Part shown: in pieces, positions 30,793 to 40,350 of the stretch
Layout of the letters: each line of letters begins with the position of its first letter
How positions within the stretch are numbered: position 1 is the stretch's first letter
NCBI RefSeq assembly: GCF_024362785.1
Contig: NZ_CP093301.1
Location: 1,054,001 to 1,118,000, forward strand
Source: Evansella sp. LMS18
GTDB taxonomy: Bacteria > Bacillota > Bacilli > Bacillales > Salisediminibacteriaceae
Length of the DNA: 64,000 bases
Direction: 5' to 3'
Notes under the pieces: model-generated
What the model saw: only the letters and a program-made list of their open reading frames with translations
Database searches by the model: none
What the model was told of the DNA's origin: nothing
Program-made: the position numbers and the translations under genes

Positions 30793-32283
30793 TTACTCAA
30801 CAATCAGCTCCACTGCTTTTTTAAGCTGATTATCGAACTCCCTGCTCTGAACCGCTTCAATTACTTCCTGCTGCAGCTGGCCGGCAGTTTCTTCATCTAC
30901 TACCCCTGTCTCTTCAATTCCTGCCGCCTGCTGGAATCGTTTCACTGCCTCTTCTGTTTCTTCGCCGAAGTAGCCATCTTTTCGTCCTGGCTCATAGCCA
31001 AGCCCGTCAAGCATTACCTGGATATTCTTAACTTGCTCGTTATTCATATCAAATTCCAGGTCCTCTTCCACTGATACTGGCGACACATAGAAAAATTCAG
31101 GCTGTTCGACCTCTATCGTAGGCTCTACCCCTTCCTGGTTAATGAAGTTACCGTCGGAAGTAAGCCATCTGTATAAAGTCAGTTTTATTTCACTGCCATC
31201 TCCCATTGGAAGGCTCTGCTGTACAGTGCCTTTGCCAAACGTAGTGTTCCCAACGAGCTCATAATCTCCAGCTTCTTTTAGTGCCGCCGCCAGTATTTCT
31301 GAAGCAGAAGCACTTCCTTCATTAATCAATCCAACAATCGGATAAGGTTTCTCCTCACTGAGATTAGAAATATGGCGCATTCTTTCTCCATTCCTGCCTT
31401 CAATCTGCACCACCGGCTCTCCGCCAGGTACAACAAGGTTACCGATATCCTCAACGCTCTGCAGCAGCCCACCTGGGTTATCACGGACATCAATAATCAA
31501 ACCATCGATTCCGTCGTTTTCCAGTGATTCTAGCTCTTCTGCAAATCGTTCTGCAGTGTTCTCCGAGAATGACCGGATTTCCAGAATGCCTATACGTTTA
31601 TCATCTTCCTCAATGATATCGCTGTATACAGTTTCCAGAGGGATTTCATCCCGGGTCACTTCAAAAGTAAGCAAATCATTTACTCCAGGCCGCTCAATCG
31701 TAAGGGTCACGGTTGTTCCCTTTTCCCCACGGATTTTAAGGACTGACTCATATAAGGAGAGTCCGTCAAGCCCCTCTCCGTCAACTTCAACAATCTGGTC
31801 GTTTGGCCGCAGCCCAGCCTCTTCAGCTGGGGAATCTCGAATAGGAGAAACAATCGTAACCTTACCGTTATTCATGCTTACTTCCGCTCCAATTCCTTCA
31901 AAAGAAGATTCCAGCTGTTCCATAAACTCCTGGGCTGTCTGCTGGTCCATATATACAGAATAAGGGTCTTCCAGCGTTTCGAGCATTCCGCTGATTGCAC
32001 CTTCCAATAACTTCTCTTCTTCTATGTCTTCCACATATCTTTCAAGAATCAGCTCATAAGCACTGCTGATTTTCTCAATATGGTCAGACGCTTCAGAATC
32101 CACTGTCACACTATCGCCAGCAGCTTCTTCCACATTTTGTTCTTCGTTATTGTCGTTTCCCTGCTCAACCACCGGTACTGCTGAACTTCCGGCTACCAGT
32201 CCCATGCCGGCATACATCCCGCCTGCTCCAATCAGTACTGATAAAGCGACTATTAACGGAAGGAATGCTTTATTTATCTTCAT
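30793..32283 (-). CDS. ctpB: Carboxy-terminal processing serine protease CtpB (S41)
   Basis: 496 residues: N-terminal membrane anchor/signal (about 7-30), acidic linker, PDZ domain (about 120-200), S41 protease core with catalytic Ser326 (GSASASEI), Lys351 and Gln355 (GKGTVQ), and a C-terminal peptidoglycan-binding domain (NIQVMLDGLGYEPGRKDGYFG). In B. subtilis CtpB cleaves SpoIVFA to help activate sigma K processing during sporulation. GAGGTGAG precedes the ATG. No gene is seen in the 365 bp upstream (32284-32648). Confidence 0.93.
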   Translation of the reverse strand: MKINKAFLPLIVALSVLIGAGGMYAGMGLVAGSSAVPVVEQGNDNNEEQNVEEAAGDSVTVDSEASDHIEKISSAYELILERYVEDIEEEKLLEGAISGMLETLEDPYSVYMDQQTAQEFMEQLESSFEGIGAEVSMNNGKVTIVSPIRDSPAEEAGLRPNDQIVEVDGEGLDGLSLYESVLKIRGEKGTTVTLTIERPGVNDLLTFEVTRDEIPLETVYSDIIEEDDKRIGILEIRSFSENTAERFAEELESLENDGIDGLIIDVRDNPGGLLQSVEDIGNLVVPGGEPVVQIEGRNGERMRHISNLSEEKPYPIVGLINEGSASASEILAAALKEAGDYELVGNTTFGKGTVQQSLPMGDGSEIKLTLYRWLTSDGNFINQEGVEPTIEVEQPEFFYVSPVSVEEDLEFDMNNEQVKNIQVMLDGLGYEPGRKDGYFGEETEEAVKRFQQAAGIEETGVVDEETAGQLQQEVIEAVQSREFDNQLKKAVELIVE

Positions 32284-32648
32284 CGTCTCACCTCTTCAAC
32301 CCTTATTGTCAGTTTCCTGCTGATAAAAAATCCCGTGACTCGCCATCTATTTATATTGCGGATCTGCTGTGTGGCAACTACCTTTCTGATTCAGCCAACG
32401 CAACTCCCCGCTTTTAAAAGTCTATGCAAAACCAGAAGGTCTTCTTTTCTGCATGTCTCTATCATACCAAACAACTGCATTTAAATGGAAGAAGGAGAGT
32501 TAGTTCTGCATGGAAAACTTGGCTTATTATATGTCTTCTTCCACATTTTATGTGCTTCTGATTATTTTTCCAGGGCAGAAGCCCATCTTCAGTCAGCCAC
32601 TTCCTGATTCAGATGCCCTCTTGCTTTAAAGGCGGTATTCTTAATTCG

Positions 32649-32698
32649 TAAAAAGAAAGGATCATTTGTTAACAGTATAATCGCTAACAAATGATCCT
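32649..32698 (-). terminator. Terminator of the M23 hydrolase gene
   Basis: Minus-strand stem GGATCATTTGTTA/TAACAAATGATCC with a 14-nt loop followed by TTTCTTTTT. Confidence 0.85.
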
Positions 32699-32736
32699 CT
32701 TACTATTAAACCTCTGCCCCAATGAGACAGTTATAA

Positions 32737-34068
32737 TCAATCAAGATATTTTCTTGGGTCCACAGCGTTGGACTTCGCTCCGTTCCAGCCACCCTCATGC
32801 ACTTCAAAGTGAAGATGGGGACCAGTTGACTGCCCGGTGTTCCCCATGATTCCAATCTGCTGACCCCTGCTTACACGCTGTCCTGAAGAGACAGCCATGG
32901 AATCAAGATGAGCATACAGAGTGGTCAGCTGCCGGCCGTTTACCACATGGGATATCATTATAGTATTTCCATAACCATTCATATACCTGGCTTCAATTAC
33001 TGTACCTGCTTCAGCCGCTACTATTGGAACGTTGGAACGTCCGCCCTGGCCGATATCCATTCCATAGTGCATCCTTCCCCATCGAGGTCCAAAGTTTGAA
33101 GTGATCCGGCCGGTAGCAGGACGCATTAAAGTCCCGGAACCTGAGTCAGCCGGTGCCGCTGAAGCATTACCGCCTGAACTTCCCGAGCTTCCTGAACTGG
33201 ATACCTGCGTCTCGCTTTCTTTTCTCTTACGTTCTTCTTCAGCCTTTTTTCTTTCTTCTTCCTGCTTACGTTTTTCTTCTTCGAGACGCTTTTGTTCTTC
33301 TTCCCACAAGCGAAGCTCTTCTTTAGCAGCTTCTTCCTGAACCTTTAATAGTTCCTGTTCTTCATCAAGTGAAACCATTTCTGTTTCAAGCTCAACCTGC
33401 TTGTCTTCAAGCATCGCCATCAGCTCGTCCTTCTCCTGGCGCTGTTCTTCCAGTTCAGCAAGAAGAGTTTCCAGCTCTGCCATCTGCTCTTCCAGATTGA
33501 TAAGTTCCTGTTCCAGCTGTTCTTTCGCTCTTTCAACAGCTTGTTTATCTTCAATATGCTGTTCCAGTATATTTCTGTCCTGATTTGTAATTGTTGTTAA
33601 AGCGGAGACACGTTCAATAAGATCTCCGATACTCTGTGCTCCAAGGATTACTTCCAGATAATTGACTGTGCCTCCATTCTGGTACATGGAACGGACACGG
33701 TCTTTAAGAAGTTCATCCCTTTCAGCGATACGTTCTTCAAGTTCTTTAATTTCTTCATGCAGTGTTTCTATCCGCTTATTTGTAGATTCTATTTCATCTT
33801 CTTTTTCCCGGATGTTCTCATTCGTTTGAGCAGTGTTTTCATCTATTCTGCGAATCTCTGATTTAGCTTCTTCGATTTCAGTTTCCACTTCTCCAAGCTC
33901 TTCTTCTTTCTGCTTTGACTCAGCTTCAATTTCCTCCTGCTTTTCCTGGTAGGAATCTATTTTTTTCTCCAGATCACTTCCAGTATTCGCTTCAGCCTCA
34001 GGAGCATGGAAAATTCCTGTAACACTCAGCAAAACTGCCAGGGAAACTAGTAAAAGTTTCTGGTACAT
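32737..34068 (-). CDS. Secreted M23 (LytM) peptidoglycan hydrolase with coiled coil, EnvC-like
   Basis: 443 residues: signal peptide (MYQKLLLVSLAVLLSVTGIF...AEA), a long Glu/Lys/Gln-rich coiled coil (about 30-280), a Ser/Gly linker and a C-terminal M23 domain with zinc motifs HYGMDIG and HLHFEVH. ATG 34068 with AAGGAGG is preferred over a start ten codons upstream. It lies next to ftsX/ftsE; coiled-coil hydrolases of this layout (EnvC, PcsB) are controlled by FtsEX, so this is the likely FtsEX partner (inference). Confidence 0.88.
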   Translation of the reverse strand: MYQKLLLVSLAVLLSVTGIFHAPEAEANTGSDLEKKIDSYQEKQEEIEAESKQKEEELGEVETEIEEAKSEIRRIDENTAQTNENIREKEDEIESTNKRIETLHEEIKELEERIAERDELLKDRVRSMYQNGGTVNYLEVILGAQSIGDLIERVSALTTITNQDRNILEQHIEDKQAVERAKEQLEQELINLEEQMAELETLLAELEEQRQEKDELMAMLEDKQVELETEMVSLDEEQELLKVQEEAAKEELRLWEEEQKRLEEEKRKQEEERKKAEEERKRKESETQVSSSGSSGSSGGNASAAPADSGSGTLMRPATGRITSNFGPRWGRMHYGMDIGQGGRSNVPIVAAEAGTVIEARYMNGYGNTIMISHVVNGRQLTTLYAHLDSMAVSSGQRVSRGQQIGIMGNTGQSTGPHLHFEVHEGGWNGAKSNAVDPRKYLD

Positions 34069-34194
34069 TGATGTGAACCTCCTTAAAAGAAACGGCACTA
34101 TACTATTTCCTAGGAAATATGTAATTTGGCGTCTTCTGGTATATCTAGGTTGATAAGTCCGGATTTTGCCGATTTTCCGGTGATTATAATCTTC

Positions 34195-34350
34195 AATCAG
34201 TGAGGGTTTTGTTCCTCCCCACTGATTGTTAGTTAAACTTCTCGGGATGTTAGCATCCGTTATCTACCGCCTGAACATCTTCGTTTTCACTCATGATTTG
34301 AGGGGGGAGTTTACGGACGGTTACATCAGGATGAATCTGTTTATCTATTA
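34195..34350 (-). mobile_element. Palindrome-ended 150-bp element, copy 2
   Basis: Minus-strand copy of the 22290-22440 element: starts CTGATGTAACCGTCCGTAAA and ends with the hairpin CAATCAGTGGGGA...ACTGATTGA. It lies between ftsX and the M23 gene; its end is only a few bases from the ftsX stop. Confidence 0.75.
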
Positions 34351-34357
34351 TTGTGAT

Positions 34358-35251
34358 TTATACTTTCAGGAATTTACGGACACTCATCATACTTCCCCAG
34401 ACTCCCACAAACGCGCCGATAGCAATCAGCAAAGCTCCCATCTGGAGGATAAGTGGGTTTTGCGGAAGGAACTGAAAGTACTCTATTCCTGTCTGTTGCC
34501 CGAAAGTATCGTAGAACCGCACATACGCATAGGACAATATCCCTATTGGAATGATTGAACCTATCACACCCAGCAGCAGTCCTTCAATGAAGAACGGCCA
34601 GCGGATAAATCCATTTGTCGCTCCTACGAGTTTCATAATCTGAATTTCTCGTTTTCTCGCTAAAATAGTAAGTTTAATAGTATTGGCAATAAGGAACATA
34701 GCAGTAAACATCAGCCCGAGGATAAGTACAAAACCTGCGTTACGGACAAAATTTGTCACTGTAAACAGCTGTTCGAAAATATCCTGGCCGTATTCCACAC
34801 CATCGACGTATGCCAGTTCCTCTGCTTCATTCGCGATTTGTTCCGTTTCCTCAGGGTTTTCCGCATGGACTACATATACATCATTCAATGGGTTTTCGTC
34901 CCTGAGAGTCTCAAAAATATCTCCCTGGTCACCAAGGCTCGCAATCAATGAATCAAGGCCCTCATCTTTAGGGACAAAAGCAATTTCCTCGACACCAGCA
35001 AGCTCTTCCAGTTCGTTCAATAGTTCTTCCTGTTCTTCTTCACCTGCAGTCAAATCTATAAATACACGGACTTCCACGTCGTCTTCCAGTGCGCTTGCAA
35101 AGTGGTTTACGTTCATGATCATGAGAACAAAAGCACCAACCACAAACAGCATTACTGCGACAGCACTGACAGAAGCAAACGTCATCCAGCCGTTCCTTAC
35201 AAGGTTTTTACCGCCTTCTTTAAAATGACGGCCGAGGGTTCTACCTTTCAT
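34358..35251 (-). CDS. ftsX: Cell-division ABC transporter permease FtsX
   Basis: 297 residues with four membrane spans, a large extracellular loop between spans 1 and 2 (about residues 55-155) and the FtsX-family C-terminal triple span. Start ATG 35251 (MKGRTLGRHF) overlaps the ftsE end by 11 bp and has a GGGGGGAG site; longer frames upstream read into ftsE. With FtsE it transmits cytoplasmic ATP hydrolysis to cell-wall hydrolases. Confidence 0.95.
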   Translation of the reverse strand: MKGRTLGRHFKEGGKNLVRNGWMTFASVSAVAVMLFVVGAFVLMIMNVNHFASALEDDVEVRVFIDLTAGEEEQEELLNELEELAGVEEIAFVPKDEGLDSLIASLGDQGDIFETLRDENPLNDVYVVHAENPEETEQIANEAEELAYVDGVEYGQDIFEQLFTVTNFVRNAGFVLILGLMFTAMFLIANTIKLTILARKREIQIMKLVGATNGFIRWPFFIEGLLLGVIGSIIPIGILSYAYVRFYDTFGQQTGIEYFQFLPQNPLILQMGALLIAIGAFVGVWGSMMSVRKFLKV

Positions 35252-35927
35252 AGCCGTACTCCCCCCTAACTTCGTCGCGGGCAACTCTTCCGCCCTCAAT
35301 GGCGATTACACGCCTGCGCATCGTGTTTACAATTTCTTTGTTATGGGTAGCCATAACTACTGTGGTACCTCTTTCATTTATGTCTTCGAGAAGATACATA
35401 ATTTCCAAAGAAGTATCAGGATCAAGGTTACCGGTAGGCTCGTCCGCAATCAGTACAGCAGGATTATTTACAATTGCCCGTGCAATCGCAACCCGCTGCT
35501 GTTCTCCCCCGGATAATTCGTGCGGCTGGAATCTGGCTTTGTTTTTCAGCTTTACAATATCGAGGACTTCCATAACACGCTTGCGGATTTTGTCCTTGCT
35601 CTCTTCGATTACTTCCATAGCAAACGCCACATTTTCGTACACAGTGAGCTGCGGGAGTAATTTAAAGTCCTGAAAGACTACTCCGATATTTCTTCGGATA
35701 TAAGGAATTTGCCGTTCTTTTACTTTTGCGAGGTTTTGCCCATCTATGATAATGTCCCCTCTTGTCGGTTTTTCCTCCCGATACATCATTTTAATAAAAG
35801 TAGATTTTCCGGCGCCGCTTGGACCAACAACATAGACGAATTCCCCTTTGTTTATCAGGATGTCTATTCCGTTAATCGCCATAACCCCGTTCGGATATGT
35901 TTTCCATACTTCTTTCATGGTTATCAC
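35241..35927 (-). CDS. ftsE: Cell-division ABC transporter ATPase FtsE
   Basis: 228 residues with Walker A GPSGAGKS (about 36-43), signature LSGGEQQRVAIARA and Walker B VLIADEPTGNLD. Start is GTG (GTG-ATA-ACC-ATG) with GGAAGTGAT. Forms the FtsEX complex; in B. subtilis it activates the CwlO endopeptidase and affects entry into sporulation. Confidence 0.96.
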   Translation of the reverse strand: MITMKEVWKTYPNGVMAINGIDILINKGEFVYVVGPSGAGKSTFIKMMYREEKPTRGDIIIDGQNLAKVKERQIPYIRRNIGVVFQDFKLLPQLTVYENVAFAMEVIEESKDKIRKRVMEVLDIVKLKNKARFQPHELSGGEQQRVAIARAIVNNPAVLIADEPTGNLDPDTSLEIMYLLEDINERGTTVVMATHNKEIVNTMRRRVIAIEGGRVARDEVRGEYGYER

Positions 35928-36410
35928 AAAATCACTTCCCCAATTCTCATAGTCAATCTATTTACTGAGCTTATGTATAATAGGTTCTCTCTGTTAGTTC
36001 GCCAGTCAGGGAACCCTCTTTTGTTTTTCTCGTTAGTTTTAAGTTAAAAGTATTTAGCGGCGCTATCGCCTGTAAAAAACTTTTCTCAGATTTGTCGAAA
36101 TAAAGAACAGTTCCTCAGAATTTAAGAGATTTTCTCTGTTCACTTAAAGTATTATATCATTATTAAATTATCTGTTAAGTTTATTTTTATTTACAATTTC
36201 ATTTCAACTTGTAATATAAATGAAAAATTAGGTGTAAATTAATGAATAAGAGGGAATTAATAGATATTTAGCCTTCTTTTCTGCTTCTGAATGGAAAATC
36301 ATTCATTATAACAGCGTCAGCTTCTGGTAAAACATTCAAAGACGACCATTATTTTTTAGTTTAAAAGGCGGCACTCTCAGATTGCAATATTGCATTTCTG
36401 CGATTTAACT
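35928..36410. other. Intergenic region upstream of ftsE
   Basis: About 480 bp, AT-rich, with no gene recognised. A perfect palindrome TGCAATATTGCA lies near 36383 close to the cccB terminator. Presumably contains the ftsEX promoter, but I cannot pin it. Confidence 0.5.
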
Positions 36411-36455
36411 AAAAAAAGCAGTGGAGACACTTTATAAAAGGTCCCACTGCTTTTT
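36411..36455 (-). terminator. Terminator of cccB
   Basis: Minus-strand stem AAAAAGCAGTGGGAC/GTCTCCACTGCTTTTT with an A/T-rich loop and T run, eleven bases after the stop. Confidence 0.85.
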
Positions 36456-36465
36456 AAAAATTGTT

Positions 36466-36822
36466 TTACTGATCTGCAACCCATGCAGCAACATCTTCTG
36501 CATCGTCACCTGTTACTAAATCTGCAGGCATTGAACCTGGTCCTTCCTGGATTGCCGTAAGAACTTCGTCTTTAGACATACCAGCAATTCCCGGTCCGGA
36601 AGCTCCAGTCAGGTCGCCTCCATGGCATCCTGCACAGTTTCCTACATATACTGATTCAGCGTTATCCGCATCATATGTAGCATCCCCTGCAGCGTTCTCT
36701 GTCTCTTCAGCATTATTGTTGTTGTCAGCCGGTGCAGGCTCATCAGCGTTATTGTCGCCGTTTCCTCCGCATGCACCAAGTACTAGCGCCGCCCCCAACA
36801 TTGCTACTAGCATTTTTTTCAT
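36466..36822 (-). CDS. cccB: Lipoprotein cytochrome c551
   Basis: 118 residues. A lipobox signal (LGAALVLGACG, Cys17) is followed by an acidic Asn/Asp/Glu-rich spacer and a single class I c-type heme domain with CAGCH (about 67-71) and a Met ligand in GSMPADL. Membrane-anchored electron carrier to terminal oxidases; cccB lies next to ftsEX in B. subtilis too. Start ATG 36822 is chosen because GGAGGAGGG precedes it. Confidence 0.93.
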   Translation of the reverse strand: MKKMLVAMLGAALVLGACGGNGDNNADEPAPADNNNNAEETENAAGDATYDADNAESVYVGNCAGCHGGDLTGASGPGIAGMSKDEVLTAIQEGPGSMPADLVTGDDAEDVAAWVADQ

Positions 36823-36899
36823 ATGATTCCCTCCTCCTAAAAAAAGAAAAATTAACTCAGGAAGGTTTATCCAACCATCCACATTTTATTATAACCTAT

Positions 36900-37796
36900 T
36901 TATTTTTTTTTGAAACCCTCACCAAGTACCTCGGAAGCATTGCTTACAATCACAAACGCTGATGGGTCAATAGTTTGGACAATTTGTTTCAATTTTGTGA
37001 CTTCGTTTCTGCCTACCACACACATGAGTACAGGACGTTCATGGTTCGTATAACCGCCATACCCAACGAACTTGGTCACGCCCCTGTCAACTTGAGTAAG
37101 GAGCCCCTGCTTCACTTCTTCTTCATATTCTGAAATAATGATTGCCATCTTAGAATAACCGATTCCCATCTGCACTATGTCGATTGTCTTTCCAGTAGTA
37201 AACAAACCAATCAGCGCATACAGGGCGAACTCAAAGCCGAATACAAAAGCCGAGCTGATCACAATAAGGCCGTCCATAATAAATACACTGGCTCCAAGGG
37301 ACATTCCGGTATACTTTGTTACTATCTGTGCAGCCAGGTCTGTACCTCCGGTGGATGAATTGGACCGGAACACAATCCCCAGACCAAGGCCTACGCCTAT
37401 ACCTCCAAAGATTGCTGCAAGCAGAGGGTCTGTCGTAGCTGGTTCTAAATCTCTTGTTAAAAAAACAACAAAAGGCAAAAATATCGTTCCAGCTAAAGTC
37501 TTTGATCCATAAAGCAGACTGCCTGCCAGACTGCCGCCGAGAAGGAGCACTCCCAGAATGAACAAAGGTATGTTAAAAGCCCACTGCGTATATGCGGGTT
37601 CAAACCCGAAGGTAAAGTTAAAAATTGTGGATATACCTGATACTCCACCGGATGCGATCTGGTTAGGGAGTAAAAATATATTAAACGCTACAGCTACAAC
37701 AGCAGAACCCAGCAATACATGGGCAAAATCCCATATCACACGCTGAACGGGATTCAGCGGATCAGCATTGCCGCGCCTCTTCGCTTTTTTTATCAT
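36900..37796 (-). CDS. yvjA: YitT-family membrane protein YvjA
   Basis: 298 residues: five to six membrane spans (DUF161/YitT) followed by a cytoplasmic DUF2179 domain at about 225-298 (DRGVTKFVGYGGYTNHERPVLMCVV). Function unknown. Located between cccB and prfB as in B. subtilis, here with ggt inserted. GAGGTGA precedes the ATG. The upstream leader (37797-37990) can form two hairpins (CCTGG/CCAGG and CCGGTAACCGG) but matches no riboswitch I know. Confidence 0.88.
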   Translation of the reverse strand: MIKKAKRRGNADPLNPVQRVIWDFAHVLLGSAVVAVAFNIFLLPNQIASGGVSGISTIFNFTFGFEPAYTQWAFNIPLFILGVLLLGGSLAGSLLYGSKTLAGTIFLPFVVFLTRDLEPATTDPLLAAIFGGIGVGLGLGIVFRSNSSTGGTDLAAQIVTKYTGMSLGASVFIMDGLIVISSAFVFGFEFALYALIGLFTTGKTIDIVQMGIGYSKMAIIISEYEEEVKQGLLTQVDRGVTKFVGYGGYTNHERPVLMCVVGRNEVTKLKQIVQTIDPSAFVIVSNASEVLGEGFKKK

Positions 37797-38047
37797 AATC
37801 GATTCACCTCTAAATATCTTGCCCGGTATATTAGTTTAATAATAATAGAAAAAACAATCGGGGGGTAATAAGGAAACCTCACCGGTTACCGGCTCCCATA
37901 GAAGCAGCCTTTTACCTGGACTGCCTCACCAGGAAAAGTCCGATTAATCCCCCATTAGCCTAAAGTAGTATAACACCGGCATAAAAACGTGTAAACAGGG
38001 GCGCAGTAACGCTGTAGCAGGGTAAATTCGAGGTTTGGCATATTATT

Positions 38048-38183
38048 GCGTCATAGTGACAGTTGCGTGAGGGAAACTTTGTATGAAGCCCAGTAAATCA
38101 AGGTTTTCTGTTTTGAAGGGTGCGTTTATCCTTGATGTCATAGTGACACATGTCATAGTGACAGTTGGGTTAGCTCAACTTTC
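38048..38183 (+). repeat. 135-bp direct repeat downstream of ggt
   Basis: Begins CGTCATAGTGACAGTTGCGT and ends GTCATAGTGACAGTTGGGTT plus about 14 bases. About 85 percent identical by eye to 40351-40484. Contains three 13-mers TGTCATAGTGACA or one-base variants. Confidence 0.85.
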
Positions 38184-38202
38184 CTTCCATGGTATCAAAC
38201 AA

Positions 38203-38241
38203 GAAAAAAACAGAGCCCCCTTTAAAAAGCCGGCGGCTCTG
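38203..38241 (-). terminator. Terminator of ggt
   Basis: Minus-strand stem ACAGAGCCGCC/GGGGGCTCTGT around an A/T-rich loop followed by seven T. Confidence 0.8.
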
Positions 38242-38265
38242 TTCTCTGCGTACTTAATTATTTCA

Positions 38266-40047
38266 TTAATTACGCTGGCCGTGTCTGTTTCCAGGACGGT
38301 TTACCCCTATCGCAGACCCGTCTCTCCTTTCATCAGCTACTCCGTAAAATTCACCGTTTTCTATTAAGATACTCTGCACGTTTCCAACAGAGTTAGGGTT
38401 TGTCTGGAAATCATGCCCCATTTGGGTCAGGTAAGCCCTCACGTCGTCAGGTACTCCTGTTTCCCACCAGGTCTGGGTTGTATGGGTATTATATATCCTT
38501 GGCTCAGCAACTGCATCCTGCAGATCCATATCGTATTCTGCTATGTTCAGGAACACCTGCAGTACTGCGGTTATAATCCGCGGTCCGCCTGGAGAGCCAA
38601 GCGTAAGCACAGGCTGCCCATCCTCCAGGACCATCGTTGGTGTCATACTGCTCAACGGGCGCTTATTAGGCTGTACTTCGTTTGCTCCGCCCGGGACTGC
38701 ATCGAAGTCGGTTAATTCATTATTCAGCATAATTCCGTATCCTGGAACCATTATCCCAGATCCGAAAATCTGTTCAATTGTACTTGTATAGGAAACGACA
38801 TTTCCCCAGCGGTCAGCTACCGTAAAATGTGTCGTTTCTCCTGGACTGCTCTCCGAATCATGTGCGGAAGCTTCAGCTTCATAATTCGCCGTTCCTTCCT
38901 GATAAGCCCAAGGATCACCTGGCTCAATATCTTCCATTACAGATTCCAGGGAAATGAGGGAGCGTCTTTCTTCAATATAGTCCGGATGCAGCAAGCCATC
39001 TACCGGCACATCAATGAATTCCGGGTCCCCTGCGTAAGCAGCTCTGTCTGCGTATGCCAACCTCATTGTTTCAGAAAGAAGATGATATTTTTCCCAGGAA
39101 CGTACGTCATACTGCCCAATGTCAAAATCCTCGAGAATTTTCAGCATTTGAATCAGGAACGTTCCTCCTGAGCTTGGCGGCGGCATACTTGCGATTGTAT
39201 AGTCTTTATACTCGCCGTAAACAGGCTCATCAATCGTCAGTTGATAGTTTGCAAGGTCTTCAGCTGTCATACTTCCTCCGAAATCCTGCACAACACCAGC
39301 GATCGCCTCTGCTATTTCTCCATGATAAAAAGCATCTGCTCCTTGGGTGCGAATTGTTTTCAGGGTACGGGCTAAGTCTTCCTGTACTAGAAGGTCTCCT
39401 TCAGTTAACGGTTCTCCTCCAGGCAAAAACACTTCTGCTGCCGGTGTGGCCGAGAGCTTGTCAGCATTGTTCCGGATTGCCTCTGCAAGCTGTGCGTCAA
39501 TTTCAAATCCTTTTTGCGCTAGCTGTACAGCAGGAGTTATCAATTGCTGGCGAGGTCTGGAACCCCAGCGGTCAAGTGCTTCTTCCAGTCCTTTTAACGT
39601 TCCTGGCACCCCGACAGAGTTTCCGTGCCTCACACGTTGCTGAAATGGTATAGCATTACCATTATCGTCAAGGAACATATCCGGTGTCGCCCCCGCAGGC
39701 GCTCTTTCACGGCTGTTTACTATTGTTATATCATCTTCGTCTCCATCATATACCATCATAAAACCGCCGCCCCCGATTCCTGACATCATCGGCTCTACGA
39801 CATTTAGTGCATATTGAATTGCAACAGCGGCATCCACTGCATTACCGCCCTTATTAAGTATATCCGCCCCTACTTGCGAAGCAATCGGATGAGAGGTGGA
39901 AACCATCCCATCTGTGCCGGTTGCCGTTGCATTAAATTCCATCTCATAATTTTTCGCGCTTGCATTCATATAAAACGGACTTGCCGAAAACAATAAAGCA
40001 AAAACAGTAAGTAAGGATACCATTCTGATGAAGTTTTGACGTTTCAT
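38266..40047 (-). CDS. ggt: Gamma-glutamyltransferase
   Basis: 593 residues: Sec signal peptide (about 1-31), the GGT core with the catalytic Thr of ETTHFTVADRWGN (about residue 405; autocleavage site giving large and small subunits), and the GSPGGPRI and SSMTPT motifs. Secreted enzyme that cleaves or transfers gamma-glutamyl groups from glutathione, glutamine or polyglutamate. It interrupts the usual prfB-yvjA neighbourhood and is bracketed by 135-bp direct repeats. Confidence 0.94.
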   Translation of the reverse strand: MKRQNFIRMVSLLTVFALLFSASPFYMNASAKNYEMEFNATATGTDGMVSTSHPIASQVGADILNKGGNAVDAAVAIQYALNVVEPMMSGIGGGGFMMVYDGDEDDITIVNSRERAPAGATPDMFLDDNGNAIPFQQRVRHGNSVGVPGTLKGLEEALDRWGSRPRQQLITPAVQLAQKGFEIDAQLAEAIRNNADKLSATPAAEVFLPGGEPLTEGDLLVQEDLARTLKTIRTQGADAFYHGEIAEAIAGVVQDFGGSMTAEDLANYQLTIDEPVYGEYKDYTIASMPPPSSGGTFLIQMLKILEDFDIGQYDVRSWEKYHLLSETMRLAYADRAAYAGDPEFIDVPVDGLLHPDYIEERRSLISLESVMEDIEPGDPWAYQEGTANYEAEASAHDSESSPGETTHFTVADRWGNVVSYTSTIEQIFGSGIMVPGYGIMLNNELTDFDAVPGGANEVQPNKRPLSSMTPTMVLEDGQPVLTLGSPGGPRIITAVLQVFLNIAEYDMDLQDAVAEPRIYNTHTTQTWWETGVPDDVRAYLTQMGHDFQTNPNSVGNVQSILIENGEFYGVADERRDGSAIGVNRPGNRHGQRN

Positions 40048-40350
40048 ACATTCGCCTCCTAATCATTCTAGTTAAAAATCACTCTGCTTTTTTGAGTTGC
40101 AGATATAACTATCTGTACGGCGAAAAAACAGCCCCCTTTCCTGTAAAATTTAATAGAATTTTCACACATTTCAATAGTAACATCAGGATTACTTGTAAAT
40201 TGATAGGTATTTCTAATAAAAATATAAGATAAATTTATAAAACAACTATAATTTTCCATATATTTACTAAAAATCAGGTCCTTCCCAGTGGTTTAGGCAA
40301 ATATAGAGTTTAAGGCGCCAAAAAGGAGTCCATTTTCCCAGGAGTTAGGG

